This document shows positions 56,843-64,000 of a stretch of DNA of 64,000 nt, in pieces. Under the pieces are notes generated by a model. It made no database searches. It was given only the letters and a program-made list of their open reading frames with translations, and had not been told where the DNA came from. The first letter of the stretch is position 1. The number at the start of each line of letters is the position of its first letter. The stretch comes from Kordia sp. SMS9 (GTDB lineage Bacteria > Bacteroidota > Bacteroidia > Flavobacteriales > Flavobacteriaceae), in NCBI RefSeq assembly GCF_003352465.1, contig NZ_CP031153.1, positions 3,806,001 through 3,870,000 on the forward strand. The letters are read 5' to 3'. A program made the position numbers and the translations under genes.

Positions 56843-58108
56843 TTATTTTTTTATAAATTTTTTAGTTTCCGTGTAATTATCAATTTTCATATAGTAAATG
56901 CCTTTCGGTAAGTTGGCAACATTTACGTTGGTAATATCGTTATTTTTCACCTTACCTGACATTAATTTTCGTGCTAAAACGTCGTAAATCACATATTCAT
57001 TGTTTGATGTGTTAGAATTTAACATAAATGCCAATTGATCGGCAGTTACATTTCCACGAACAAACTGAAAGGTACTCGTTTCAGCAAATTGGTCTGTACT
57101 TAGTAATTGTTCGTTGGTTTCCAGTTCCATTACGACAGGTAAATGATCGCTCATGTCGTATAGTGCATTCCGAAGTGTTTGTGAATAACTTACGCCAGAA
57201 CCTGGAACTTCTGCACAATCAGACGAGTTGATTTCGCGATTGAAACAGTTTGGATTTAAGTTGTTACCATACGCTTTATACGAGTTTGGTTTGTAATATA
57301 AATCCGTTCCTGTCAACAGGTTTTCAGAAGTCATGATAAAATCAAAACGATCGTCAAATCCTCCAGTAGCGCCACCTAAACCGCCTTGTGTACGTGTAGA
57401 TTGTGTAAACACATCTATAAAACTGCTATTTGTATGCCAATCGCCCAAACGATTGATCGGATCTGCCAGCGTAATGGCATTTGCAGGATCTGTCAATTCT
57501 TGAAATGTAATGTCGTTGCTTGTATACAGATTCAAATCACCTGCAAAGATGACTTTACTATTTGGATCAATTGTAGATAAATAGGATGTGAGTTCTTCCA
57601 CCATTAAAAAACGTCGTATTTCATCTTCGGGAGAGTTTCCCGCTTTTAAATGTCCCACAAATACTTCTAACACAAGTGGATTCGTCGCTTGATTTACCGT
57701 ATTTAGTTTTAACGTATATCGATTGAAATCGCGCAACGTTGTGGTGATAATGTCCTGACCTTCTAAAATAAACTTAGAACTATCGTAATAGATTAAGTTT
57801 TGTAGCAAGTTGGAGTCACTTCCCAAATCATCTGAAGTGTTGTTAAAATAGGTTGCTTGCGTATAATTTGGATTGATCATTTGCATGCGCGCGTCAATTA
57901 AACCTGCGCCAAACGCATCATTTAATTCACAAACCATAAATAAATCGGGTTGATAATCGGTAATGATGACTTCTAATTCATCGAGTCGATTTATCGATAA
58001 TTCAGGATAATTTAGAAGATTGTAAAACATTGTTTTTATGTTTTCTTGCGCAATTGTTTGTTGTAATCCTATGCCTAGCAAGCAAAGGATGAGTATTTTT
58101 CTTTTCAT
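56843..58108 (-). CDS. Secreted endonuclease/exonuclease/phosphatase-family protein with T9SS sorting domain
   Basis: The 421-residue protein has a signal peptide (MKRKILILCLLGIGLQQTIAQ) and the EEP fold: TMFYNLLNYPE, VCELNDA (acidic metal ligand), VFAGDLNLYTS (GDxN), RFDFIMTSENL and MSDHLPVVMELE (SDHxP). The C-terminal ~75 residues match the T9SS type A tail (VANLPKGIYYMKIDNYTETKKFI), directing export through the outer membrane. It probably cuts nucleic acid or phosphoester outside the cell. Confidence 0.92.
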   Translation of the reverse strand: MKRKILILCLLGIGLQQTIAQENIKTMFYNLLNYPELSINRLDELEVIITDYQPDLFMVCELNDAFGAGLIDARMQMINPNYTQATYFNNTSDDLGSDSNLLQNLIYYDSSKFILEGQDIITTTLRDFNRYTLKLNTVNQATNPLVLEVFVGHLKAGNSPEDEIRRFLMVEELTSYLSTIDPNSKVIFAGDLNLYTSNDITFQELTDPANAITLADPINRLGDWHTNSSFIDVFTQSTRTQGGLGGATGGFDDRFDFIMTSENLLTGTDLYYKPNSYKAYGNNLNPNCFNREINSSDCAEVPGSGVSYSQTLRNALYDMSDHLPVVMELETNEQLLSTDQFAETSTFQFVRGNVTADQLAFMLNSNTSNNEYVIYDVLARKLMSGKVKNNDITNVNVANLPKGIYYMKIDNYTETKKFIKK

Positions 58109-58151
58109 TTTTTTCTTTTTCGGGTAACAATATTATTCTACAAAACTTCGG

Positions 58152-58841
58152 TTAGAAGTTAGGACTGAGGTTGGATTTTTTATAGAATGCGTCTAAGATA
58201 TCCAGTACTTCATTTTCGTTATCTACAATGTGAATCAGGTCTAAATCGCCTGCACTGATGTTTGAAAATTTTTCTAAGAGTGTATCTTTTACCCAATCCA
58301 TTAAGCCAGACCAGAATTCAGTTCCGACCAAAATGATAGGGAATTTGTCAATTTTTTTCGTTTGAATGAGTGTTATTGCTTCAAAAAGTTCGTCCAACGT
58401 TCCAAATCCGCCAGGCATTACGACAAATCCTTGTGAATATTTGACAAACATTACTTTACGTACAAAGAAATAGTCAAAGTTGATGCTTTTATCAGCGTCA
58501 ATGTATGGATTGTCGTGCTGTTCAAAAGGCAGTACGATGTTTAATCCAACCGACGTTCCGCCACCAAGATGTGCACCTTTGTTTCCTGCTTCCATAATTC
58601 CAGGTCCACCACCTGTAATAACACCATATCCATGATCTACGATTTTGTGTGCAATTTTTTGTGCAAGTTTGTAGTATTTCTGATCAGGTTTTGTACGTGC
58701 CGAACCAAAGATGGATACACATGGACCTATTTGACTCATTTTTTCGAATCCGTTTACGAATTCGCCCATTATCTTAAAAAGTGCCCAAGAATCGTTGGTT
58801 TTTATCTCATTCCAGCCTTTGGCATTTTTTTCTTTTCTCAT
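58152..58841 (-). CDS. LOG family protein (Lysine decarboxylase-like Rossmann fold)
   Basis: The 229-residue protein has VSIFGSARTKPDQKYY, GYGVITGGGPGIMEAGNKGAH and VVMPGGFGTLDELFEAIT, with the PGGxGTxxE motif and upstream Arg of the LOG family. Plant LOG enzymes release cytokinin bases from the riboside 5'-monophosphate; bacterial members act as nucleotide phosphoribohydrolases. Its promoter region is shared with nothing obvious. Confidence 0.9.
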   Translation of the reverse strand: MRKEKNAKGWNEIKTNDSWALFKIMGEFVNGFEKMSQIGPCVSIFGSARTKPDQKYYKLAQKIAHKIVDHGYGVITGGGPGIMEAGNKGAHLGGGTSVGLNIVLPFEQHDNPYIDADKSINFDYFFVRKVMFVKYSQGFVVMPGGFGTLDELFEAITLIQTKKIDKFPIILVGTEFWSGLMDWVKDTLLEKFSNISAGDLDLIHIVDNENEVLDILDAFYKKSNLSPNF

Positions 58842-59033
58842 GTAATTATATTTTTAATCAAAACGTGCTAAGATACTATTTTATGTAGAATTTTGGCATA
58901 GCTTTTAGAGGAGATTAACATAATTCAAATCTTACTTGTAAAGACAAAATGAAGTAAAAAAAGATAACAGATCTAAATAAAGTATTGGGTAAGAGGGTAA
59001 AACGCTGAATGATAATTATCTACTTGTTGAGTA

Positions 59034-59465
59034 TTATTCGAAGCTATCAAAAAAAGGATCAGGTTCTTGTGACCAATCTTTATTCCAAATGATGTCTTTA
59101 GTTATTAATTTTTGAATCATTTGCTTTAAATAACCATTATAAGTTGCTTCTTGTTTTTGAATTTTTTCTTTACCATAATTGTTTGTAACTACATTAATTT
59201 CATGATTTCCTAAAAAAACAATTTGCAAATATGGTTCATTTTCTAAATCCAAGCCGTCATATCTGTTTCTAGATAAAACAATATGTGAAAGCATTTGACC
59301 AGCACGTAATTTTTCATCAAGGAGTAAAGCTCGCATTTCATGTATTAATCTAAAGATACTTTCTTTGTAAGGGTAATCAGTACTATATTTTTCATAAACA
59401 TATTCCATCTGTTTCCAACTTTCCTTAAAGTCATCAATGATTTGTTGATTATGTTTTTCTTCCAT
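59034..59465 (-). CDS. Hypothetical cytoplasmic protein
   Basis: The 143-residue protein has no signal or membrane segment. It is helical at the N-terminus (QIIDDFKESWKQMEYVYEKY) with a central strand region (ENEPYLQIVFLGNHEINVVT) and acidic C-terminal SQEPDPFFDSFE. I recognise no family. It lies 23 bp downstream of the LytTR gene in the same direction. Confidence 0.6.
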   Translation of the reverse strand: MEEKHNQQIIDDFKESWKQMEYVYEKYSTDYPYKESIFRLIHEMRALLLDEKLRAGQMLSHIVLSRNRYDGLDLENEPYLQIVFLGNHEINVVTNNYGKEKIQKQEATYNGYLKQMIQKLITKDIIWNKDWSQEPDPFFDSFE

Positions 59466-59488
59466 GTAGAATGATTTTTTTTATGTAA

Positions 59489-60613
59489 TTACAAATCCAA
59501 CCACTTTTTAAACACCGCAACTTTGTTTTTTCCGATGATGATGTCAATTTCAGAAACAGGTTGCATTTCTATTTTAAGCGCACTGTTTCCGTATTTGATG
59601 ATTTTGTCTATCGCATAAATAGCAACAATGGTTTGTCGGTTGGCTCTAAAGAATAGTTTTGGGTCGAGCGATGTGTATATTTGATCCAAACTGTCATTGG
59701 CAGTGAAACGTTTTCCGTCTTTTCGAACCACATACGAGATGGAATTTTCTACATAAATATATGAAATATCTGTGATGGAAATTGGCATCAATTCGTTTCT
59801 AATGTAGGTGAGTAGGCGTTGTTTTGGTACTTCTTTTTCTTTTTCTTCTGCTTTTCCCGTTGCTGTTTCTAGGATAGGTTCGGTATTGATCTGTAATTCT
59901 TCAATACTTTTTTGGTAGTTTTCTAACGAATCGTTCAATTTGGATAGATTTAACACGCCGTCTTCGAATTTGGCTGTTTTGCGCTCAATGATTTGTTCGT
60001 AATAGGTAGCTAAGACTCTGATGATGATTAATAGGAATACTAAAAGAATCAATCCGAGAATTAAGTATGTTGTTTTTACTTGTTCCGTAAACGAATTTGT
60101 TTGTAGTTTGATGTTATCAATATTCAAATGTGCAGCTAGGATCATGTCTGAATTGGCAATTGGACGTAAGGCAATAATTTCTGATGCATTTATGTTGCTT
60201 TCTTCTACATTTTTGATGTGTTGATACAATTCTTCACCCGTAACCACACTTTTCATGTTGGAAACCGTATTGCTTTTTTGTTCGTTTTTGGAACGTAATT
60301 TCGTCACATCGGGATGACAAATAATCATGCCCGACCAATCAAAAACAGAGAGATACACACTTTCATTATCGCTTCCCGCGACCGCTTTCTGAATACTATT
60401 GACAATGGTATCTTTTGGTACCTTATTTTCCAAAGCAGTTGCACTTAAAATGCTTACTTGCTGAATTTCCTGCGTCGCTAAATTGATGGTGTTTTGAAGT
60501 TTGACAATACTTTTATATTTAATGGTTAGCGGATGCACCACCAAACTAATAACAAGGACATATACCAACACAAAACTGATGGTTGTATAGAGGTAGATTC
60601 TATAATTTTTCAT
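59489..60613 (-). CDS. Membrane LytTR-family transcriptional regulator with Cache-like sensor
   Basis: The 374-residue protein has an N-terminal helix (about 9-31), an extracytoplasmic Cache-like region (about 50-175, with VYLSVFDWSGMIICHPDVT and SDMILAAHLNIDNIK), a second helix (about 178-200), a coiled coil and a C-terminal LytTR DNA-binding domain (about 275-374, with SITDISYIYVENSISYVVRK and FRANRQTIVAIYAIDKIIKY). It should sense a small periplasmic ligand and control transcription directly. It is divergent from the OB/YceI operon, a possible target. Confidence 0.88.
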   Translation of the reverse strand: MKNYRIYLYTTISFVLVYVLVISLVVHPLTIKYKSIVKLQNTINLATQEIQQVSILSATALENKVPKDTIVNSIQKAVAGSDNESVYLSVFDWSGMIICHPDVTKLRSKNEQKSNTVSNMKSVVTGEELYQHIKNVEESNINASEIIALRPIANSDMILAAHLNIDNIKLQTNSFTEQVKTTYLILGLILLVFLLIIIRVLATYYEQIIERKTAKFEDGVLNLSKLNDSLENYQKSIEELQINTEPILETATGKAEEKEKEVPKQRLLTYIRNELMPISITDISYIYVENSISYVVRKDGKRFTANDSLDQIYTSLDPKLFFRANRQTIVAIYAIDKIIKYGNSALKIEMQPVSEIDIIIGKNKVAVFKKWLDL

Positions 60614-60815
60614 GAAAGATCACTATTCTTATTTACAACACTAAAATACTATTTCGAATGATTTTATCACTAAAACCCACGGGTTATTATTCCTTTTTAC
60701 ACGGTTATTTTCCGTTTTAGAAAGTTTGAACATCTTATACCGTAAGGAAAATAGTATTTTTACATTATTATTTCACACAAATTAATTATATCCTCAGAAA
60801 ACTTTTTTTCCTGTT

Positions 60816-61232
60816 ATGGCATTAAAAAAGCGACATACACTTATATTTGCAATCATTTTCACGGCGATGGGTTTGATTTGGGTGTTTTTGTATGTGAATA
60901 GAGGAATTGCAGATACGACAAAGATTCAGGCAGCAGAAACGTTTACTACGAATGAACTTTTGTCAAAGTTTCAACACAAGCAAGAAAAACTCGAAGATTT
61001 TATAGAAAAGGTGATTGAGATTGAAGGAGAAATTAAAGAAATTACCTTTCAGGACGGGAAATATAGTTTAATTTTAAAAGGTGAATCAGATATTAACTAT
61101 ATATTGTGCGAAATGCAAGCCAATCAAAATAGTGATGTTGTCAAACTTGAAGCTGGACAGCATATACAATTGAAAGGAATTTTAAAAGGATTTTTGATGG
61201 ATGTGATCCTATTGCATTGTGTAATTATATAA
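60816..61232 (+). CDS. OB-fold (tRNA_anti-like) membrane-anchored protein
   Basis: The 138-residue protein has one N-terminal membrane helix (about 8-28, LIFAIIFTAMGLIWVFLYVN) and an OB-fold domain (VIEIEGEIKEITFQDGKYSL then GQHIQLKGILKGFLMDVILL). Such proteins of Flavobacteriia sit before yceI and are of unknown function. First of three plus-strand genes. Confidence 0.75.
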   Translation: MALKKRHTLIFAIIFTAMGLIWVFLYVNRGIADTTKIQAAETFTTNELLSKFQHKQEKLEDFIEKVIEIEGEIKEITFQDGKYSLILKGESDINYILCEMQANQNSDVVKLEAGQHIQLKGILKGFLMDVILLHCVII

Positions 61233-61242
61233 GCAGCATTGT

Positions 61243-61794
61243 ATGAATAAATTTTTACTAGTCGTTATTTTTAGTAGCTTTTTTAGCTTGACGGTTATTT
61301 CACAAACCAGCGAATTTATTGAAAGACAAGGACAAGTTACCTTTTTCTCGTATACTTCTGTAGAAAATATTCAAGCGACCAACAATCAAGTATTGAGTCT
61401 TTTTAATCCAAATTCGCAAGAAATTGCAGTGAGTATTTTGATGCGTGCGTTTGTGTTTAAAAAATCGTTGATGCACGAGCATTTTAACGAAAGTTATATT
61501 GAATCTGATTTGTATCCAAAAGCTTCCTTTAGCGGGAAAATTACAGGTTTTGATACTACTGAAACCGAACCACAAACACGAATCATAAAAGGAAATTTTA
61601 CCCTAAAAGACAGCACCAAACCAGTAGATGTCAAAGCAACTATTGTAAAAACTGAAGAAGGCTATACCATTTCGGGAACCTTGGATATTATGATTGATGA
61701 TTATAATATTGAAGTGCCGCCGTTGTTGTCGCCCAATATTTCAAAGAAGATCGAAGTTACGTTTAACTTTAATTATGCGTCGTATGAAAAGTAA
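61243..61794 (+). CDS. YceI family protein
   Basis: The 183-residue protein has a signal peptide (MNKFLLVVIFSSFFSLTVISQ) and the YceI lipocalin-like pattern: RQGQVTFFSYTSVENIQATN, LMHEHFNESYIESDLYPKAS and FSGKITGFD. YceI proteins bind polyisoprenoid-like molecules in the periplasm. It is 10 bp after the OB gene and overlaps the next. Confidence 0.88.
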   Translation: MNKFLLVVIFSSFFSLTVISQTSEFIERQGQVTFFSYTSVENIQATNNQVLSLFNPNSQEIAVSILMRAFVFKKSLMHEHFNESYIESDLYPKASFSGKITGFDTTETEPQTRIIKGNFTLKDSTKPVDVKATIVKTEEGYTISGTLDIMIDDYNIEVPPLLSPNISKKIEVTFNFNYASYEK

Positions 61795-62656
61795 ATTGAT
61801 ACTCCTTGTACTGTTGTGGAGCGTGACTCCAAGTGTATTTGCTCAAGATTTGTTAGACAAATTGAATGATGAAGCGACAACCGTAGATAATTACACGATG
61901 TCCACGTTTAAAGCTACGCGCATTTCTATTGGACATTCGGTGGAAACACGCAAAAAGAACACACTTGAAATCTCGTTTATGTCGCGCTATTGGAACATTC
62001 CGAATTCGAGTGGAAATGCCTTTGTGACAGATAAAATGTCGGCGCGTTTCGGATTGGATTATGGAATTTCGGATCGTTTAACCTTTGGTATTGGAACTTC
62101 TGCGCCCAATGGAGTTGTGGACACTTATTTTAAATACAGACTCTTACGTCAGACTGATGATGGAAAAACCCCGTTTAGTATTTCATTGCTACAAACCGCT
62201 ACCTATAGAACACGACCTTTGAATGGTATCATTGTTCGTGGCAGTTCGGGAGATAAATTTGCGTTTACTTCACAAGCGTTGATTGCCCGAAAATTTACTA
62301 GAGATTTTTCATTACAGATTTCACCAACCTATATTCATAGAGCATCTTCACGTTCTCCTTTGGACGATCACAACCATTTTGCGTTGGGTTTTGGCGCACG
62401 GTATAAGCTTGGCAATCATGTGTCTTTGGTTTCGGAATATTATTATGTTGCCAACGAATTGGAATCGCGCACAACTTATGGAGCCTTTGCTTTAGGTGCC
62501 AATTGGGAAGTGAGCAAGTTGATGTTACAATTCAAAATGACCAACAATCCGTTTTTTGTAGAAGATACGTTTATTACGCAAACCGCTCGAAATTTTAATA
62601 CCAACGACGGAAATTTCTTTTTTGGCTTTCATGCCACGTATCATTTGCAGTTGTAG
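61775..62656 (+). CDS. Outer-membrane beta-barrel protein (DUF5777-like)
   Basis: The chosen start is the ATG at 61775 (MRRMKSKLILLVLLWSVTPSVFAQ, 293 residues); an ATG at 61784 is equally plausible. It overlaps yceI by 20 bp. After the signal peptide come many beta strands typical of a barrel (RLTFGIGTSAPNGVVDTYFK, DHNHFALGFGARYKLGN), ending FFFGFHATYHLQL with a C-terminal Leu. The last 127 bp of the gene are duplicated beyond the following toxin-antitoxin pair (63304-63430). Confidence 0.75.
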   Translation: MRRMKSKLILLVLLWSVTPSVFAQDLLDKLNDEATTVDNYTMSTFKATRISIGHSVETRKKNTLEISFMSRYWNIPNSSGNAFVTDKMSARFGLDYGISDRLTFGIGTSAPNGVVDTYFKYRLLRQTDDGKTPFSISLLQTATYRTRPLNGIIVRGSSGDKFAFTSQALIARKFTRDFSLQISPTYIHRASSRSPLDDHNHFALGFGARYKLGNHVSLVSEYYYVANELESRTTYGAFALGANWEVSKLMLQFKMTNNPFFVEDTFITQTARNFNTNDGNFFFGFHATYHLQL

Positions 62657-62657
62657 G
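62531..62657. repeat. 127-bp direct repeat, left copy (3' end of the barrel gene)
   Basis: This segment is repeated at 63304-63430 with one mismatch seen (T to C, in CTCGAAATTT versus CTCGAAACTT). The left copy is the last part of the beta-barrel gene including its TAG stop and one following base. Confidence 0.97.
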
Positions 62658-62688
62658 AGAGCAAAAGTAAGTACTTAATGACTAGTAT

Positions 62689-63006
62689 TTATTTTTTATC
62701 ACGATCCTCATCATTCATTTTAGTAGGATTTTGTCTAGTATCAAAAACGTCACTTATGATGATTTGATGCGCATATATCCGATAGATTATTTTGTAATTT
62801 CCACTAACTACATATCTGTGATTTTGTTTTAATTTTTGAAGATTAAACTCTAATTGACCAGATTTTGGATTATTTATAAGTTGATTCGTTGAGTTAAGTA
62901 TCTGTTTTCGTATTTTATGAGCGGTTTCGTTAGACACTTTGTTGGAAAAATAATCAAAAATATCTTTAAGATTTTCGATTGCGAAATCAGTCCAAATTAT
63001 TTTCAT
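62689..63006 (-). CDS. ParE/RelE-superfamily toxin
   Basis: The 105-residue protein has the ParE/RelE fold: WTDFAIENLKDIFDYFSNKV at the start, the central NQLINNPKSGQLEFNLQKLK, and the terminal strand NHRYVVSGNYKIIYRIYAHQ. ParE toxins poison DNA gyrase and RelE-type ones cut mRNA; which applies here is not readable. It lies 3 bp downstream of the antitoxin gene, the usual order. It sits inside the directly repeated region of 62531-63430. Confidence 0.85.
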   Translation of the reverse strand: MKIIWTDFAIENLKDIFDYFSNKVSNETAHKIRKQILNSTNQLINNPKSGQLEFNLQKLKQNHRYVVSGNYKIIYRIYAHQIIISDVFDTRQNPTKMNDEDRDKK

Positions 63007-63009
63007 TTA

Positions 63010-63243
63010 TTACCAATCTTCAGATAATTGTTCTAACTCGTCCTGAGTTTTGAATTTTCCATTTTTAAAATCATTTTCAGACTTTTCAATTCTTTGAATT
63101 AGCTCATCTACAGTAAATGGCTTAAATTCAGGTTCGTTCCTTTGTTTTCTTAAAATGAATCTTTCTATTTTTTCAATGAATTTTTCATCTTGTAATTGTG
63201 CGAGATAAGATATTAAATTCAGTTTTCTTGTTTGTAAATCCAT
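63010..63243 (-). CDS. Antitoxin of the ParE/RelE-type toxin
   Basis: The 77-residue helical protein MDLQTRKLNLISYLAQLQDE has a hydrophobic first helix and an acidic/basic second half (IQRIEKSENDFKNGKFKTQD) ending ELEQLSEDW, the style of antitoxins whose flexible C-terminus wraps the toxin. It is 3 bp upstream of the toxin gene. No classic ribbon-helix-helix motif was recognised. Confidence 0.8.
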   Translation of the reverse strand: MDLQTRKLNLISYLAQLQDEKFIEKIERFILRKQRNEPEFKPFTVDELIQRIEKSENDFKNGKFKTQDELEQLSEDW

Positions 63244-63303
63244 ATTAGTGATTTTTTCAAATTTACGAATTTATTTTGTGGGTTGTACATTAATTAAGTT
63301 TGT

Positions 63304-63430
63304 TTCAAAATGACCAACAATCCGTTTTTTGTAGAAGATACGTTTATTACGCAAACCGCTCGAAACTTTAATACCAACGACGGAAATTTCTTTTTTGGCT
63401 TTCATGCCACGTATCATTTGCAGTTGTAGG
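63304..63430. repeat. 127-bp direct repeat, right copy
   Basis: This is a displaced copy of the 3' end of the beta-barrel gene (62531-62657), offset 773 bp. It lies in an intergenic position and encodes a barrel C-terminal fragment with no start codon in frame. Confidence 0.97.
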
Positions 63431-63454
63431 GTATTTTATTCTTTCATGATTACA

Positions 63455-64000
63455 TCAAATTAGCGTATTCCTTTTTACAATGAGCCAAATACTCAAGGAA
63501 AGTTCCGCCATAAGCATTGTTACCATCACAATCAGTTGAAGAGATTCAGGTAGACGAAAATCTACAAAAAAGACGGTATAGGTAAACGATGCTACGATTA
63601 GCAAAATTCCAAGACTTTTTGAAATATATCCTGACTTGATGATTGAATAACCAAGTATGAAAATATGTAAAGCGAAAAAAATGTATCCGATTAACTTTAA
63701 AGATGCATACCTATACACATCAATACTTTGAAATACTAAAGCGATCAGTGCAACTACCAAAGTAAATGCATACAATAGTCTCAGTGTAGCTGTTAGCCAT
63801 GCCAGTTTTTTATTAGCCGGTTTTAGCACGATATAGAGCGCAATTCCTATGATAGCATCTAACATAAGTACTACTAGATACCCTAGAACAGCAAAATGAA
63901 ATACCGTTCTATTTTGGTCAATATCCTGTATCAAAACTTGTGGATCACCAGGAACTACAAAATTTGCCAATAAAAAGTCATCAACTATAGTTACAATGAT
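63455..64000 (-). CDS. DUF4386-like membrane protein (5'-truncated by window edge)
   Basis: The frame is open to the right edge, so the N-terminus is missing. The visible ~181 residues include about five membrane helices with LVVLMLDAIIGIALYIVLKP, LLYAFTLVVALIALVFQ, FFALHIFILGYSIIKSGYIS and a KSLGILLIVASFTY segment, as in DUF4386 proteins. Function unknown. A TTG at 63968-63970 could look like a start but lies inside the open frame. Confidence 0.75.
   Translation of the reverse strand: MIVTIVDDFLLANFVVPGDPQVLIQDIDQNRTVFHFAVLGYLVVLMLDAIIGIALYIVLKPANKKLAWLTATLRLLYAFTLVVALIALVFQSIDVYRYASLKLIGYIFFALHIFILGYSIIKSGYISKSLGILLIVASFTYTVFFVDFRLPESLQLIVMVTMLMAELSLSIWLIVKRNTLI

Noticed and set aside
63304..63430. 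Right copy of the 127-bp repeat as a pseudogene of the beta-barrel gene
   Set aside because: It is a short 3' fragment without start; it is better described as a direct repeat of the insertion scar.

Overview
The window is AT-rich and looks like Flavobacteriaceae (Bacteroidota), probably Kordia or a close relative. The signs are gliding-motility genes gldF/gldG, a type IX secretion C-terminal sorting tail, a fused E1 alpha/beta 2-oxoacid dehydrogenase, many small lipoproteins of the 'CSS/CSD' type, TTTG...TAnnTTTG-like promoters without Shine-Dalgarno signals, and Bacteroidota-type LxLNKKxIxxL leader peptides. The genus is inferred from protein style; no database was consulted.

Layout. 1-5153: 3' part of gldG, gldF, a methyltransferase, a monooxygenase-like protein and an S-adenosylmethionine hydrolase-like gene on the minus strand, divergent from phoH. 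5352-11494: purC, a repeat-filled spacer with a 206-bp tandem duplication, an orphan lanthipeptide-like precursor, an ECF sigma / membrane anti-sigma / secreted protein operon, meaB, a lipocalin-like lipoprotein and a second orphan precursor. 11589-13854: PAP2 phosphatase, a small acidic protein and a MATE exporter. 14087-15942: four paralogous six-cysteine peptides with double-glycine-type leaders, plus an opposing lanthipeptide-like precursor. These share an 18-bp upstream box and are followed by a TPR-AraC membrane regulator (16036-17730). 17949-28739: zinc metalloprotease, VIT/VWA/TonB/DUF2135 fusion protein, esterase, tsaC-like gene, mltG and a BBE-type FAD oxidase. 29227-36390: a long amphipathic helical protein, an OmpA lipoprotein, another lanthipeptide-like precursor, a GT2, a small PD-(D/E)xK protein and holA.

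36851-42307 is accessory. It holds a Septu-like two-gene defence candidate: an HNH-like domain fused through a polyglutamine linker to an SMC/OLD-type ATPase, followed by a stand-alone HNH protein. Beside it is a divergent three-gene cluster (possible contractile-injection-type cargo, a DUF6941-like protein and a lipoprotein). 42326-53660 carries metabolic, envelope and regulatory genes: ATP-grasp, head-GIN, DoxX, GNAT, AraC, DUF1853, E1 dehydrogenase and a YHYH lipoprotein. 53716-53875 is a MITE-like element with a 3-bp TAA duplication. A 25-bp mini-version sits in the leader of one RiPP-like gene.

54014-64000: an M1-peptidase-like protein lacking its zinc site, a secreted EEP-family nuclease/phosphatase, a LOG protein, a LytTR membrane regulator, a three-gene OB/YceI/outer-membrane-beta-barrel operon, and a ParE/RelE-type toxin-antitoxin pair flanked by a 127-bp direct repeat copied from the end of the preceding gene. 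The last gene (DUF4386-like) runs off the right edge.

The most unusual features are the multi-copy cysteine-rich peptide locus with its shared promoter box, the polyQ HNH-ATPase plus HNH pair, and the toxin-antitoxin insertion scar. No rRNA, tRNA, CRISPR array or replication origin was recognised.
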